A stretch of DNA of 38,798 nucleotides. Origin: Caldimonas manganoxidans ATCC BAA-369. GTDB lineage: Bacteria > Pseudomonadota > Gammaproteobacteria > Burkholderiales > Burkholderiaceae_C. How positions within the stretch are numbered: the stretch's first letter is position 1; each line of letters begins with the position of its first letter. The position numbers were made by a program, and so were the translations under genes. The notes beneath the pieces are model-generated. The model had not been told where the DNA came from and ran no database searches. It saw only the letters and a program-made list of their open reading frames with translations. Positions 27,250 to 37,400 of this stretch are shown piece after piece. The stretch is from assembly GCF_000381125.1 (NCBI RefSeq), contig NZ_KB905956.1, positions 1 to 38,798 of the forward strand. The letters run 5' to 3'.

Positions 27250-27740
27250 CAGGCTGCGCACAGCCCTTTGATCTCGATGTCCATGGCGCGAAAGCCGGGG
27301 GCATCGGTCTGCAAGGCCCGGCCGATGGCCTCGGTGGCCGCCGGGTCGTGCACTTCGGTGACCTGGCCGCACCGCGAGCACACCAGCATCATCGTATGCT
27401 CATGGGGATGATCGTGGGGCTGCGGGTCGAGGTTGCAGACGACGAAGCAGTTGAGGGTGTCCACGCGGTGCACCAGCTGCTGCTCCATCAGGAATTCCAG
27501 GGCTCGGTAGACGGTCGTGGGGGCGACCCGGCCGTGGCGTTGGCGCAGGTCGTCTTGCAGGTCGTAGGCTTTGGCGCTGCCGTGGCGCAGCAGCAGCAGC
27601 TCCAGCACTTCGCGGCGCAAGGCCGTGAGTTGGGCCCCGCGCGCGGCGCACAGGGCCTCGGCGCGATCGAGGCGGCGCGAGACCTCGGCGGGGCTGGGGC
27701 GGGCGGACGAGGCGTTCGTGGAAGCGTTCGTGGGACTCAC
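27225..27740 (-). CDS. zur: Fur-family zinc uptake regulator
   Basis: This 171-aa protein is a Fur-superfamily repressor, assigned to Zur by context. The winged-helix region is AQLTALRREVLELLLLRHGS through VAPTTVYRALEFLMEQQLVH. The dimerisation/metal domain has the His-rich HDHPHEHTMMLVCSRCGQVT with one CxxC and a second CxxC in KGLCAACQ, which together form the structural zinc site. The start is GTG at 27740, overlapping the permease stop as GTGA. As the last gene of the zinc operon it would regulate itself through the palindrome at 31868-31887. Confidence 0.92.
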   Translation of the reverse strand: MSPTNASTNASSARPSPAEVSRRLDRAEALCAARGAQLTALRREVLELLLLRHGSAKAYDLQDDLRQRHGRVAPTTVYRALEFLMEQQLVHRVDTLNCFVVCNLDPQPHDHPHEHTMMLVCSRCGQVTEVHDPAATEAIGRALQTDAPGFRAMDIEIKGLCAACQSAPASS

Positions 27741-28507
27741 GCATCCAGTGTAGCGCTGCCCTGGCGGGCTGGCGGCTTGCGCCGGCCCAGGGCCGCCAGT
27801 CCACCGGCGGCCATCAGTGCCAGCACGATGCAAGGACCGCTGGGCAAGTCCCAGTGCAGCGAGGCCCATAGGCCCGCCGCATAGGCCAAGGTGCCCAGGC
27901 ACACGCCGGCCCAGAGGGGGCCGCGCAGGCCGGCCACGGCCAGTGCCGGCACGATGAGCGTGGCGAACACGAGGTACAGCCCCAGCAGCGGCACGGACAA
28001 GCTGACCAGCACCGCAAAGGCTGGGTAGAAGGCCGGGCCGTTCCACAGCGAGGCCCCAGCCCACCGTTGCAGCAGCAGGAACACGGCCGTGGCTGCGGCC
28101 AGCACTGCCAATTGCTGCGGCAGCACCCACAGCACGTCGCCGGCGAGCGCGGCGGCGAGTTTTTGCCCCCCATGCGGGTCGGCGCTGACCCACAGCAGTG
28201 CAGCCACGGCGGCGCCCACATAGACCAGGCCGATGAGGGCCTCGCGCCGCTGGGGCCACAGGCGGCTGAGCATGGCCACCCCGGCGGCCCCGAGCAGCGC
28301 GGCCAGGCCACCGGCGAGCGAGGAGACGATGCGGTCTGCGCCGGTGAGGGTGTCGGCCATCAGCACGCCCAGGGCTGCCACCTGGGCCACGGCCAAGTCG
28401 ATGAAAACGATGCCGCGGCGCAGCACTTGCAGGCCCAGCGGCACGTGACTGAGCAAGACCAGCACGCCGGCGGCCAGTGGCCAGCCCAGCACGGACAGTT
28501 CGTTCAT
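27737..28507 (-). CDS. znuB: Zinc ABC transporter permease, ZnuB/AztB-like
   Basis: This 256-aa inner-membrane protein has about eight hydrophobic segments and ABC-3 family motifs: HVPLGLQVLRRGIVFIDLAV near the N-terminus, GLVYVGAAVAALLWVSADPH in the middle, and YPAFAVLVSLSVPLLGLYLV followed by FATLIVPALAVAGL in the coupling region. It starts with ATG overlapping the end of the binding-protein gene (ATGA). The ATPase that should energise it is not encoded next to it. The gene symbol follows ZnuB by family; AztB would be equally fitting given the aztD-like gene. Confidence 0.92.
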   Translation of the reverse strand: MNELSVLGWPLAAGVLVLLSHVPLGLQVLRRGIVFIDLAVAQVAALGVLMADTLTGADRIVSSLAGGLAALLGAAGVAMLSRLWPQRREALIGLVYVGAAVAALLWVSADPHGGQKLAAALAGDVLWVLPQQLAVLAAATAVFLLLQRWAGASLWNGPAFYPAFAVLVSLSVPLLGLYLVFATLIVPALAVAGLRGPLWAGVCLGTLAYAAGLWASLHWDLPSGPCIVLALMAAGGLAALGRRKPPARQGSATLDA

Positions 28508-29448
28508 CGAGTTCGAGCCTCCGATGCTCGCAGGGCGTCCAAGAGCTGGTCGATCAACTCGTCGAACAGCCCTTCGAGGGTGGCGCTGCGCCCTTGCTCG
28601 GTGACGGTGGCTGGCAAGACCTTGAGCGGCAAGCCGGTGCGCGCGGCCAGCCATCGGCCGGCCTGAGGGTCTTGGTAGCTTGCTTGCACGATGAAGCGTG
28701 GCGGGTCCTCGGCCACGTCCTTGAGCACCCGCTGCAGATGCGCCAGCGTGGGCGGCAAACCGGGCTTGGGTTCCAGGTCGGCCACCTGGGTGAGCCCCAG
28801 CCATTCCCACAGGTACGCAAAGGTGGTGTGTTGGGCCACCAGGGCGTGGCCCATCAGCGGCTCGGCCTTCTTTTCCCAGCGGGCGATGTGTTGATCCCAT
28901 GCCTGGACCCAGGCCGCGTGGCGCTGGCGCACACCCGCGGCGTCGGCGGGGTCGATGCGCGCCAGGCGGTCGGCGAGGGCCTGGGCGACTTGCTTGAGCT
29001 TGTGCGGGTCGAGGTGCAAGTGGGGGTTGCCCTCGGCATGCACGTCACCCAGGCTGCGGTCCAGGGGCGTGTGGGCGTGGTCGTGCATCAGCGTCACGTG
29101 GTCGGCCGCGTAGAACATGACGTCGCGACCGTCGAACACGCGTGCATGGCCCGCGCGCTGCTGCAGCATGGGCAGCCAGCCGGCTTCCAGCGAGGCGCCG
29201 GTGCACACGGCCATATCGGCACGGCGCAGCGCCCCGATGAGCGCGGGGCGAGCCTCGATGTGATGCGGGTCTTGCAGCGCGTGCGTGGCGCTGGTCACGC
29301 GCGCCTGTGGGGCCAGGGCCTTCACCAGCGCGGCCCATTCGGGCTCGCAGGTGAACACTTCCAGCGCTTGCGCCGCCGGCGCGGCCAAGAGGCAGCCCAG
29401 CACCGCCGCCGCCCAGCGGCGCATCCGTTCAGAAACCGTGCGCACCAT
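28504..29448 (-). CDS. znuA: Zinc ABC transporter substrate-binding protein, ZnuA/AztC-like
   Basis: A periplasmic cluster A-I metal-binding protein (314 aa). The signal peptide is RRWAAAVLGCLLAAPAAQA. Likely metal ligands are H62 or H63 (DPHHIEARP), H143 (GNPHLHLDPH) and H207 (AQHTTFAYLWEWLGL), with an acidic residue near D260 (ASYQDPQAGRWLA). The His-rich flexible loop of ZnuA is reduced to a short HDHAH at about residues 122-126. AztC-type proteins also have a short loop and receive zinc from AztD, which fits the operon. The ATG at 29448 has a GGGAG Shine-Dalgarno and overlaps the barrel gene by 20 bp; ATG 29424, four bases after the upstream stop, is an alternative. Confidence 0.9.
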   Translation of the reverse strand: MVRTVSERMRRWAAAVLGCLLAAPAAQALEVFTCEPEWAALVKALAPQARVTSATHALQDPHHIEARPALIGALRRADMAVCTGASLEAGWLPMLQQRAGHARVFDGRDVMFYAADHVTLMHDHAHTPLDRSLGDVHAEGNPHLHLDPHKLKQVAQALADRLARIDPADAAGVRQRHAAWVQAWDQHIARWEKKAEPLMGHALVAQHTTFAYLWEWLGLTQVADLEPKPGLPPTLAHLQRVLKDVAEDPPRFIVQASYQDPQAGRWLAARTGLPLKVLPATVTEQGRSATLEGLFDELIDQLLDALRASEARTR

Positions 29449-30574
29449 GGGCTCCCAGACTCATCACGTATTGCAGTTGCACGCTGTGAGCGGCGTCTTG
29501 GAAGCCGCCACGGTCGCGCTGGCCGGTGAGCTGCAGGCGCAGCGCCGAGAAGTGGGTGGGCTTCCAGGCCAGCATCGCGCTGGCTTCGCGCAGGCGGCCG
29601 CTGTGGAAGTGGTCGCCATGCGGCTCACGCACGCGCAGCTGGTCCACGCGCAGGCCGGCTTCCCACTGCGGCGCGAAGCGGTACACCACCGAGAGATAGC
29701 CGGCTTCGTGCACATCGCCGGAGCGGGCGAACTCGTTGAGCTCGCTCACACGCGCGTACTCGGCCGAGACACGCAGCTGCCGCTGGCGGTTGTTGCCAGC
29801 AGGGGCCCATTTCCACACCGCATCGGCGATCACGAGATGGCGTCCGCCGAACCGGCTGCCATGGGCATGGTCATGGTCGTGATCCGGGTCGGGGTCTTCC
29901 TCCTCCATTACCGCCTTGCGCCGGTTGTGCAGGTAGGACAGGCCCAGTTGCCAGCTGTGCGAGGCATTCCAGTCGCCGCCGATCTTGGTGCTGGCGGTGA
30001 AGGCGCCGGCGCGCGGATCGTGGGTCGATGCCGGCACGAGCTGGCGGCCGCCCAGCACCTCGACGGTGGAGCGCCAGTACAGGCGCGTGGGGGCCGTCCA
30101 GCTCAGGCGCAGCCCGTCGTCGAAGTAATGCCCCCCCAGGAAGGCGCGGTAGAGCAAGGGGCGCTCGACGAAGTCGTCGGCATGGACATGCTGCTCGTTC
30201 AGGTAGCCCAGGCTGGCCAGGAAGCGGCCCGCACGCACCTGCACGCCGGCTGGCAGCGTGGTCGTCTCGAGGTAGGCCTCTTCGAGGTCCAGTTCGGTGT
30301 CGCCCTCGTGGCTGTGCAGCACGGCGGTCGCGCGGGCCTGGAAGAGGGTGTCCACGGCACCGGCCAGGCTCAACTCGTTGTGGCCGAGGCCGAAGCCCCG
30401 CTCGCGCTGGCCCAAGGCCAGTTCGCGCGAGCTGAAGGCGCCGTCGAGCACCAGGCCCAGCTCGAAGTTCGAGACGGTGGGCGGGTTGGCCGGCGTCTGC
30501 GCCCACACGGGGGTGCCCAGGCCGGCGGCCGCCAGGATCAGCGGTGCGATGCGGTCAATGCGCATGGTTGTCAT
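29429..30574 (-). CDS. Outer-membrane beta-barrel protein with His/Asp-rich segment, zinc locus
   Basis: This 381-aa protein has a signal peptide (RIAPLILAAAGLGTPVWAQ) and alternating amphipathic strands with many aromatic girdle residues. It ends in phenylalanine, the usual outer-membrane insertion signal. Near residue 230 there is an acidic and His-rich loop, EEEDPDPDHDHDHAHGS, and further His clusters occur in EQHVHADD, REPHGDHFHSG and the terminal GAHGAHGF. No TonB box or plug domain is visible, so it looks like a porin-type channel rather than a TonB-dependent receptor. It lies between the chaperone and binding-protein genes with overlaps at both ends, so a role in zinc passage across the outer membrane is the simplest inference. 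Confidence 0.78.
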   Translation of the reverse strand: MTTMRIDRIAPLILAAAGLGTPVWAQTPANPPTVSNFELGLVLDGAFSSRELALGQRERGFGLGHNELSLAGAVDTLFQARATAVLHSHEGDTELDLEEAYLETTTLPAGVQVRAGRFLASLGYLNEQHVHADDFVERPLLYRAFLGGHYFDDGLRLSWTAPTRLYWRSTVEVLGGRQLVPASTHDPRAGAFTASTKIGGDWNASHSWQLGLSYLHNRRKAVMEEEDPDPDHDHDHAHGSRFGGRHLVIADAVWKWAPAGNNRQRQLRVSAEYARVSELNEFARSGDVHEAGYLSVVYRFAPQWEAGLRVDQLRVREPHGDHFHSGRLREASAMLAWKPTHFSALRLQLTGQRDRGGFQDAAHSVQLQYVMSLGAHGAHGF

Positions 30575-31838
30575 GTCGTTCGATGCCCACCCAGGTCAGC
30601 AGCGTGGGGTTGAAGTTCAAGGCAATGGGGGTAGCCAAGGTGGCCGTGTCCAGGTCGACGACCACGATGCGCGCGCCGTTGGGGTCGCTCAGGTAGGCGC
30701 GGTTGGCGGCGCGGTTCACCGCGATGGCAGGGAAGGGGGCTGCCGTGGGCATGCTGGCGATGGCCGGCAGCCGGGCGCGCACGGCCCAGCCGGCGTGGCC
30801 GTCGAGCAGGTGCAGCGTGCCCTAGTCGTCCAGGATCAGCAGGTGGCGGCCTTGGGCGTCCATGGCATGCGCGCGGCGGGTGCGGCCCTCGGCCCAGTTG
30901 ATGCGGGTGAGGGTGCCGGCCACCGGGTCGATGTCGAAGAAGTGGCCGGGCGAGGCGATGCCGATGAAGGTGCTGCGCTCGGGATGACCGAGGATCGTGC
31001 CGATGCGCGCATCCACCGGCATGTCATCCGGGTTGGGCAGCTTGCGGGTGCTGAAGCTGCTGCCGTCCTGCGTGACGATGAGCACGCCGTCGGTGCAGCC
31101 GAAGGCGCTGTGGCTTTCGTTGGAGTAGCTGCCGTGCAGGCCGGGGCAGGCTTCCTCGAAGCGCTGCACGAAGCTGTAGCCGCTGCCGTTGCGCTGGTAG
31201 AGCTCCACCTGGCTGGGCAGCGTGCTTTGGCTGCCAGCTTCGCGGTAGGTGGTGAGCAGGAAGTTGCCGCGCGGCTCGGCCGTGCCATGCATCGCGCGCG
31301 GCAGGGTCAGCGAAGCCAGGGCTTGCCGCGCGGCGATGCTGGCGTCGGTGAGGACCACGACCTGCGCCGGCAGGCTGCTGGCCTCCAGGCCGTCCATGAA
31401 GAAGGCGGCCAGACCGTCATGCGCTTGGTAGTGGGTGGGCCGCACACCGGGGAGGCGCCAGTCCAACAGCGCCGGATTGCGCTTGTAGTCGTGCAGGTGG
31501 TCGCCATGGTCTTCCTGGTAGATGCCGCCGTCGATCACCTGCACCTGGTCCTGCGTGCGCTGCACGGCCAGGGCGTAGCGGTGGCTGGGGCTGCTGTACA
31601 GGGCGGAGGGGGCGTGGTCCAGCGTGTAGTTCTGCACCACGTTGCCGCCGTCGAGGTCGAGCACACGCACCGTGGTGCTGCCATCGGCGATCACCAGCCG
31701 GCCCAGGGTGTCGACGTGGTGCTCATCGTCATGGTCGTCGCCGTGGCTGCCGCCACCGCAAGCGGCCAGCAGCAAGGTGGCCGACAAGGCGGCCGCCAGC
31801 CACCGACGACGGGGGATGGGGGGATGGGATGGGGTCAT
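30555..31838 (-). pseudogene. aztD: aztD-like zinc metallochaperone gene interrupted by an in-frame TAG
   Basis: The reading frame opens at ATG 31838 after a strong GGAGGAAG Shine-Dalgarno. The product has a lipoprotein-like signal (WLAAALSATLLLAAC) and then an acidic/His-rich segment (SHGDDHDDEHH), as in AztD, the periplasmic beta-propeller that hands zinc to AztC in Paracoccus. Propeller-like repeats follow (LGRLVIADGSTTVRVLDLDG, HRYALAVQRTQDQVQVIDGG). After 338 codons a TAG at 30822-30824 stops it in HLLILDD; the same frame continues for 88 sense codons (GTLHLLDGHAG to IERHDNHAH) with propeller-like sequence (NRAYLSDPNGARIVVVDLDT) and a natural TGA at 30555-30557. A CAG-to-TAG change is the simplest cause. 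It may be a real mutation, a sequencing error or a readthrough stop; I label it a pseudogene provisionally. Confidence 0.75.
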
Positions 31839-31867
31839 GCGGCTTCCTCCAGTCGAAAATCGATGGA

Positions 31868-31887
31868 TGCAATGTTATAACATTGCA
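31868..31887 (-). promoter_or_regulatory. Perfect 20-bp palindrome, probable Zur operator
   Basis: TGCAATGTTATAACATTGCA is its own reverse complement. Its core, AATGTTATAACATT, resembles the Zur boxes of proteobacteria (E. coli consensus built on GTTATA and TATAAC half sites). It lies 29 bp upstream of the aztD-like ATG, in the 87-bp gap after the Lrp gene, and contains a TATAAC -10-like hexamer, so repressor binding would block transcription. With zur at the far end of this operon, autoregulation is expected. Confidence 0.8.
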
Positions 31888-31925
31888 ATCAAGAGGCGCC
31901 GCGCAGCTCGGGGCGACCGCGGGGC

Positions 31926-32426
31926 TCAGGCCGAAGGAGGGGGGAGGTTCAGCGCAGGTTCAAACTTTGCTCGCTTCACAGCGAAGTAGGCCTTCACATT
32001 GCGCACGTTCGCATCGTTGGTGAACAGGCGCTGCGCCAGTGCGTGGTAGGCGTCCATGTCGCGCACCTGGATCACCAGCACGAAGTCGGGTCCGCTGCTG
32101 ACGCGGTAGCACTGCTGCACCTGGGGCTCGGCCACGGCACGGGCTTCGAAGGCGGCCAGGCGTTCGGCGGCCTGCTGGTCCAGTGTGATCTCGACGATGG
32201 CCGTGAGCCCGGCCCCCAACCGCTCGGGCGACAGCAGGGCCACGCGCCGCTCGATCACGCCCGCTTCCACCAGACGCCGCACCCGGCGCAGGCAGGTGGC
32301 CGGCGACACATGGCAGCGCTGCGCCAGGGCTTGGTTGCTCAAGGAGGCATCCCGCTGCAGCTGATCGAGCAGGCGCAGGTCGATCGCGTCCAGGGGGATG
32401 TGAGGGAGGGTGGCGAATGAATCCAT
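31926..32426 (-). CDS. Lrp/AsnC-family transcriptional regulator
   Basis: A 166-aa feast/famine regulator. The N-terminal helix-turn-helix covers LLDQLQRDASLSNQALAQRC and VSPATCLRRVRRLVEAGVIE; the C-terminal RAM ligand-binding domain follows, with QQCYRVSSGPDFVLVIQVRD and a final basic stretch NVKAYFAVKRAKFE. Such proteins usually sense amino acids and often control an adjacent gene; the neighbour read divergently is glmS (139 bp between starts). The ATG at 32426 is chosen over a TTG three bases earlier. It is upstream of, and collinear with, the zinc operon but separated from it by the Zur-like site. Confidence 0.92.
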   Translation of the reverse strand: MDSFATLPHIPLDAIDLRLLDQLQRDASLSNQALAQRCHVSPATCLRRVRRLVEAGVIERRVALLSPERLGAGLTAIVEITLDQQAAERLAAFEARAVAEPQVQQCYRVSSGPDFVLVIQVRDMDAYHALAQRLFTNDANVRNVKAYFAVKRAKFEPALNLPPPSA

Positions 32427-32565
32427 CAAAATACGATTAGAAAAGATAGATTATTGCATCTTGAGGATATGATGTCTTGATCGTTCATAACATGTTTATA
32501 AACGCAAGAAAATTTCTCATCGCCTTGTCTAGCATGCCGACATCCCTTGTTTACGGAGCTCGTCC
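32427..32565 (+). promoter_or_regulatory. AT-rich divergent control region of lrp-like gene and glmS
   Basis: This 139-bp gap is notably richer in A and T than its surroundings. A TATAAA hexamer at 32497-32502 is a possible glmS -10, with TTGATC at 32477-32482 as an imperfectly spaced -35. ATAACATGTTTAT (32488-32500) is a near palindrome centred on ACATGT that could bind a dimeric regulator such as the divergent Lrp-like protein. No glmS ribozyme is present, as expected outside Gram-positive bacteria. Confidence 0.35.
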
Positions 32566-34446
<1,881 letters not shown>

Positions 34447-34477
34447 CTCACGCGGGCAGCCATCAAGTGGCGACCAG

Positions 34478-34497
34478 GGACGGCCGATAAGCCGTCC
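34478..34497 (+). promoter_or_regulatory. Perfect hairpin touching the sensor-kinase start codon
   Basis: GGACGGC (34478-34484) pairs with GCCGTCC (34491-34497) across a CGATAA loop; the next base is the A of the ATG at 34498. It occupies the place where a Shine-Dalgarno would sit. No T-tract follows, so it is a poor terminator for glmS. It may limit translation of the kinase, or the true start may be further downstream. Confidence 0.6.
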
Positions 34498-37400
34498 ATG
34501 GAAAGTTTCGATGGCTTGGGCTGGTTTTTGTCGCGCAGCGCCGAGGTGCCGCGGGCCGAGCTCGTGTACTCGGACATGCTGGTGGCCGCATCGGTGATCG
34601 TGGCCATGCTCGGCGGCATGGCGGCGATGCAGCTGATGGGGATCGCCCGGCGGCCCGACCGCTTTGGGGCGGCCACCGCACACGCGGCGCACTGGACGGC
34701 GGTGATCGTGCTGGGCGGCAGCGTTTGGAGCATGCACTTCATCGGCATGCTGGCCGTGGACGTGTGCCAGCCGGTGCAATTCGACGAGTGGGTGACGGCC
34801 GCCTCGATGCTGCCCAGTGTGGTGGCCAGCGCGGTGGGGCTGCGGTCTGTGCAGCAGCACCGGGACGATCTGCGCTCGATCGTGTGGGCCGGGGTGGTCG
34901 TGGGGGCGGGCATCGGCGTGATGCATTACATCGGCATGGCTGCGATGCGCATGGACAGCCAGCTGCGCTACGACCCGACCTGGTTTGCCATCTCGATCGT
35001 GGTGGCGGTGGCCTTGGCCACGCTGGGCCTGGGCGCACGCGCCGTGCTCAGCCGCACGCGTTGGCCGCGCTTGGTCGTGGTCCTGGTGTCTGGCGCCTTG
35101 TTGGGGCTGGCCATCAGCGGCATGCACTACACGGCCATGCAGGCGTCCTTGTTCGTCGGGCCGGTGGACCTGCTGTACCAGCGCTGGTCGAGCCGCCAGT
35201 TCGAGCTGGCGGTGGCCGTGGCGCTGGTGACGGTGTGCGTCTTCGGGTTTGCCTGGGGCGTGGTGGGCCTGGTGTCTTACCGGTCCTTGGCGCAGCACTT
35301 GCGTGAGCGCGAGCGGCTCATCAGCGACATTCTGGAACACTTGCCGGGCACCGTGGTGCGCCTGCGCGCGCGCGGTGACGAGACCATGCAGCGCGTGCTG
35401 GTGTCGCGGTCTTTGGAAGATCTGACCGGACGAAGCCTGCAGGATTACGAGCGCGAGCAGTGGACGCTGACACAGATCATCACCGATGCGGACCGGCCGG
35501 TGTTTCTGCAGGCGATGCGTCAGACACTGCAGACCGGGCGACCGATCCACTTGAACGTGCGCTTCGAGCATGCCAGCGGCGCACTGCGTTGGATGGAAGT
35601 GCGTGCAGTGGCTCACCGTGTGGATGCCAGCGCGCCGGTGGTGGACTTGTTTTTGTCCGACGTGACCGCCGCCCAATGGGCCCAACAGCGTGAGCAAGAG
35701 CTCCTGCGTGGCGTGGATGAGGTGGTGGGCCGGGCGCGGCTGAGCGTCCAAGGGGAGTTTCTCGACGTCAATGATCGCCTGGCGCGGGCTTTGGAGTACG
35801 AACCGGAAGAGTTGATCGGCCGGCCCCACCGGTCGGTCTGGGCGCTGGACCAAGACCCTGCACAAATGGAGGCGTTCTGGCAGGCCTTGCGTCAAGGGCA
35901 GCCGCAGAAAGGGACCTTCAAGCGGCGCACCAAGTCCGGTGGGGTGCGGCATATGAGCGGCTGGTACCAACCGATCCACGACCTGCACGGGCAGGTGGTG
36001 GCAGTGCTCAAGCTGGTGATGGATGTGACCGAGCACGTGCAGGCCTTGCAGGAATTGCAGCACCTGAACGAACGGCTGCAACAGGCCATGGCCGCACGCA
36101 GCACCTTCTTTGCCACGGTCAGTCACGAGATCCGCACGCCGATGAATGCGGTGGTGGGGTTTGCCGAGCTGTTGCGTGATCAACTGACCGACGCCGAGCA
36201 GCGCGCGCAAGCGCAGTCGATCCTGGATGCCGCGCGCTCTTTGCTGCGCATCCTCAATGATCTGCTGGATGTGGCCAAGCTCGAAAGCGGCGAGTTTTCC
36301 ATCGTCGAGGCGCCATTCCGGCTGCCGCGGATGCTGCGCGATCTGGTTTCACAGTTCGGGGTCTTGGCCGCGCGCAAGGGCTTGTCGCTGCGCCTGGAGA
36401 TGGCCGATGGCTTGCCGGATTGCTGGCTGGGCGATGGCGATCGGGTGCGCCAGATATTGACGAACTTGCTTGGCAACGCGCTGAAGTTCACCGAACAGGG
36501 GCATGTGACCCTCGGTGCGGCGACCGAAGACGGCCAGTTGCGCCTGTGGGTGCAAGACACGGGCATCGGCATCGACCCGCAGCGGCAACAAGCGATCTTC
36601 GAGCCCTTCGTGCAGGCCGACGCCGGCACCGCGCGACGCTATGGCGGCACGGGCTTGGGCATGAGCATCGTCAAGGGATTGGTGCAGCGCATGGGAGGGC
36701 GCCTGAGCTTGCACAGCGTGCCAGGCCAAGGCACGACGGTCACGCTATGGTTGCCGCTGGCGCCGGTGCAAGATGCGCCGTGTCCCACCGAGCCGTCGCC
36801 CTTGCCGCCGGCCGCAGCCGCGCAGGGGCCGCGCCTGCGCGTGCTGGCGTGTGACGATGTGGAGCAGAACCGGGAGTTGCTGCGGCGACTGTTGCAGCGT
36901 GCTGGGCACGAGGTGTGTGTGCTGCCCGATGGGCGCTCCTTGCTGCAGCACTACGTGGAGCAGGGTGGGCAGTGGGACGTGATCTTGCTGGACTTGCACA
37001 TGCCGCAGTGGGATGGGGTGGAGACTTGCAAGCAGCTGCGCGCGGCCGAGCGGGCGCATCGCTGGCCGGCGCGACCGGTGCTGGCTTTGAGCGCCAGCGT
37101 GTTGGAGTCCGACCGCCACGCTGCAGGGCAAGCCGGCATGAATGGCTTTTTGGAAAAGCCCATCGATGTGCGGGCGCTGGAGCGCTCGGTGCAAGAACAT
37201 GCCGCCCAGGCCCGAGGCGAGGATGCACGCGCCAGCGGGTCCGACACATCCACTGCAGTGGCCGATGAGGCGCGTGGTCGAGCCTTGTGGGGGGATGACT
37301 GGCTCGCGCGGGTGCAGGATTGGCTGCGCGAGCAAGAGCCGCTGGTGCGCGCAAGCCGGTGGGATCAGTGGTCGGCCGACCAATGGCATCGATGGGCGGG

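Noticed and set aside
28508-28900. Upstream in-frame extension of the permease gene as a possible ZnuC remnant
   Set aside because: The translation has no Walker A, signature or Walker B motif and lies antiparallel in frame to nothing but the binding-protein gene, which is the real gene there.
30555-30782. A separate 75-codon gene after the aztD-like stop
   Set aside because: It is in the same frame as the aztD-like gene, has no Shine-Dalgarno, and the in-frame coding sequence begins before its first start codon, right after the TAG. It is better seen as the detached 3' end.
32427-32565. glmS ribozyme/riboswitch
   Set aside because: The gap before glmS is only 139 bp, AT-rich, and shows none of the nested helices of that ribozyme, which is known from Gram-positive bacteria.
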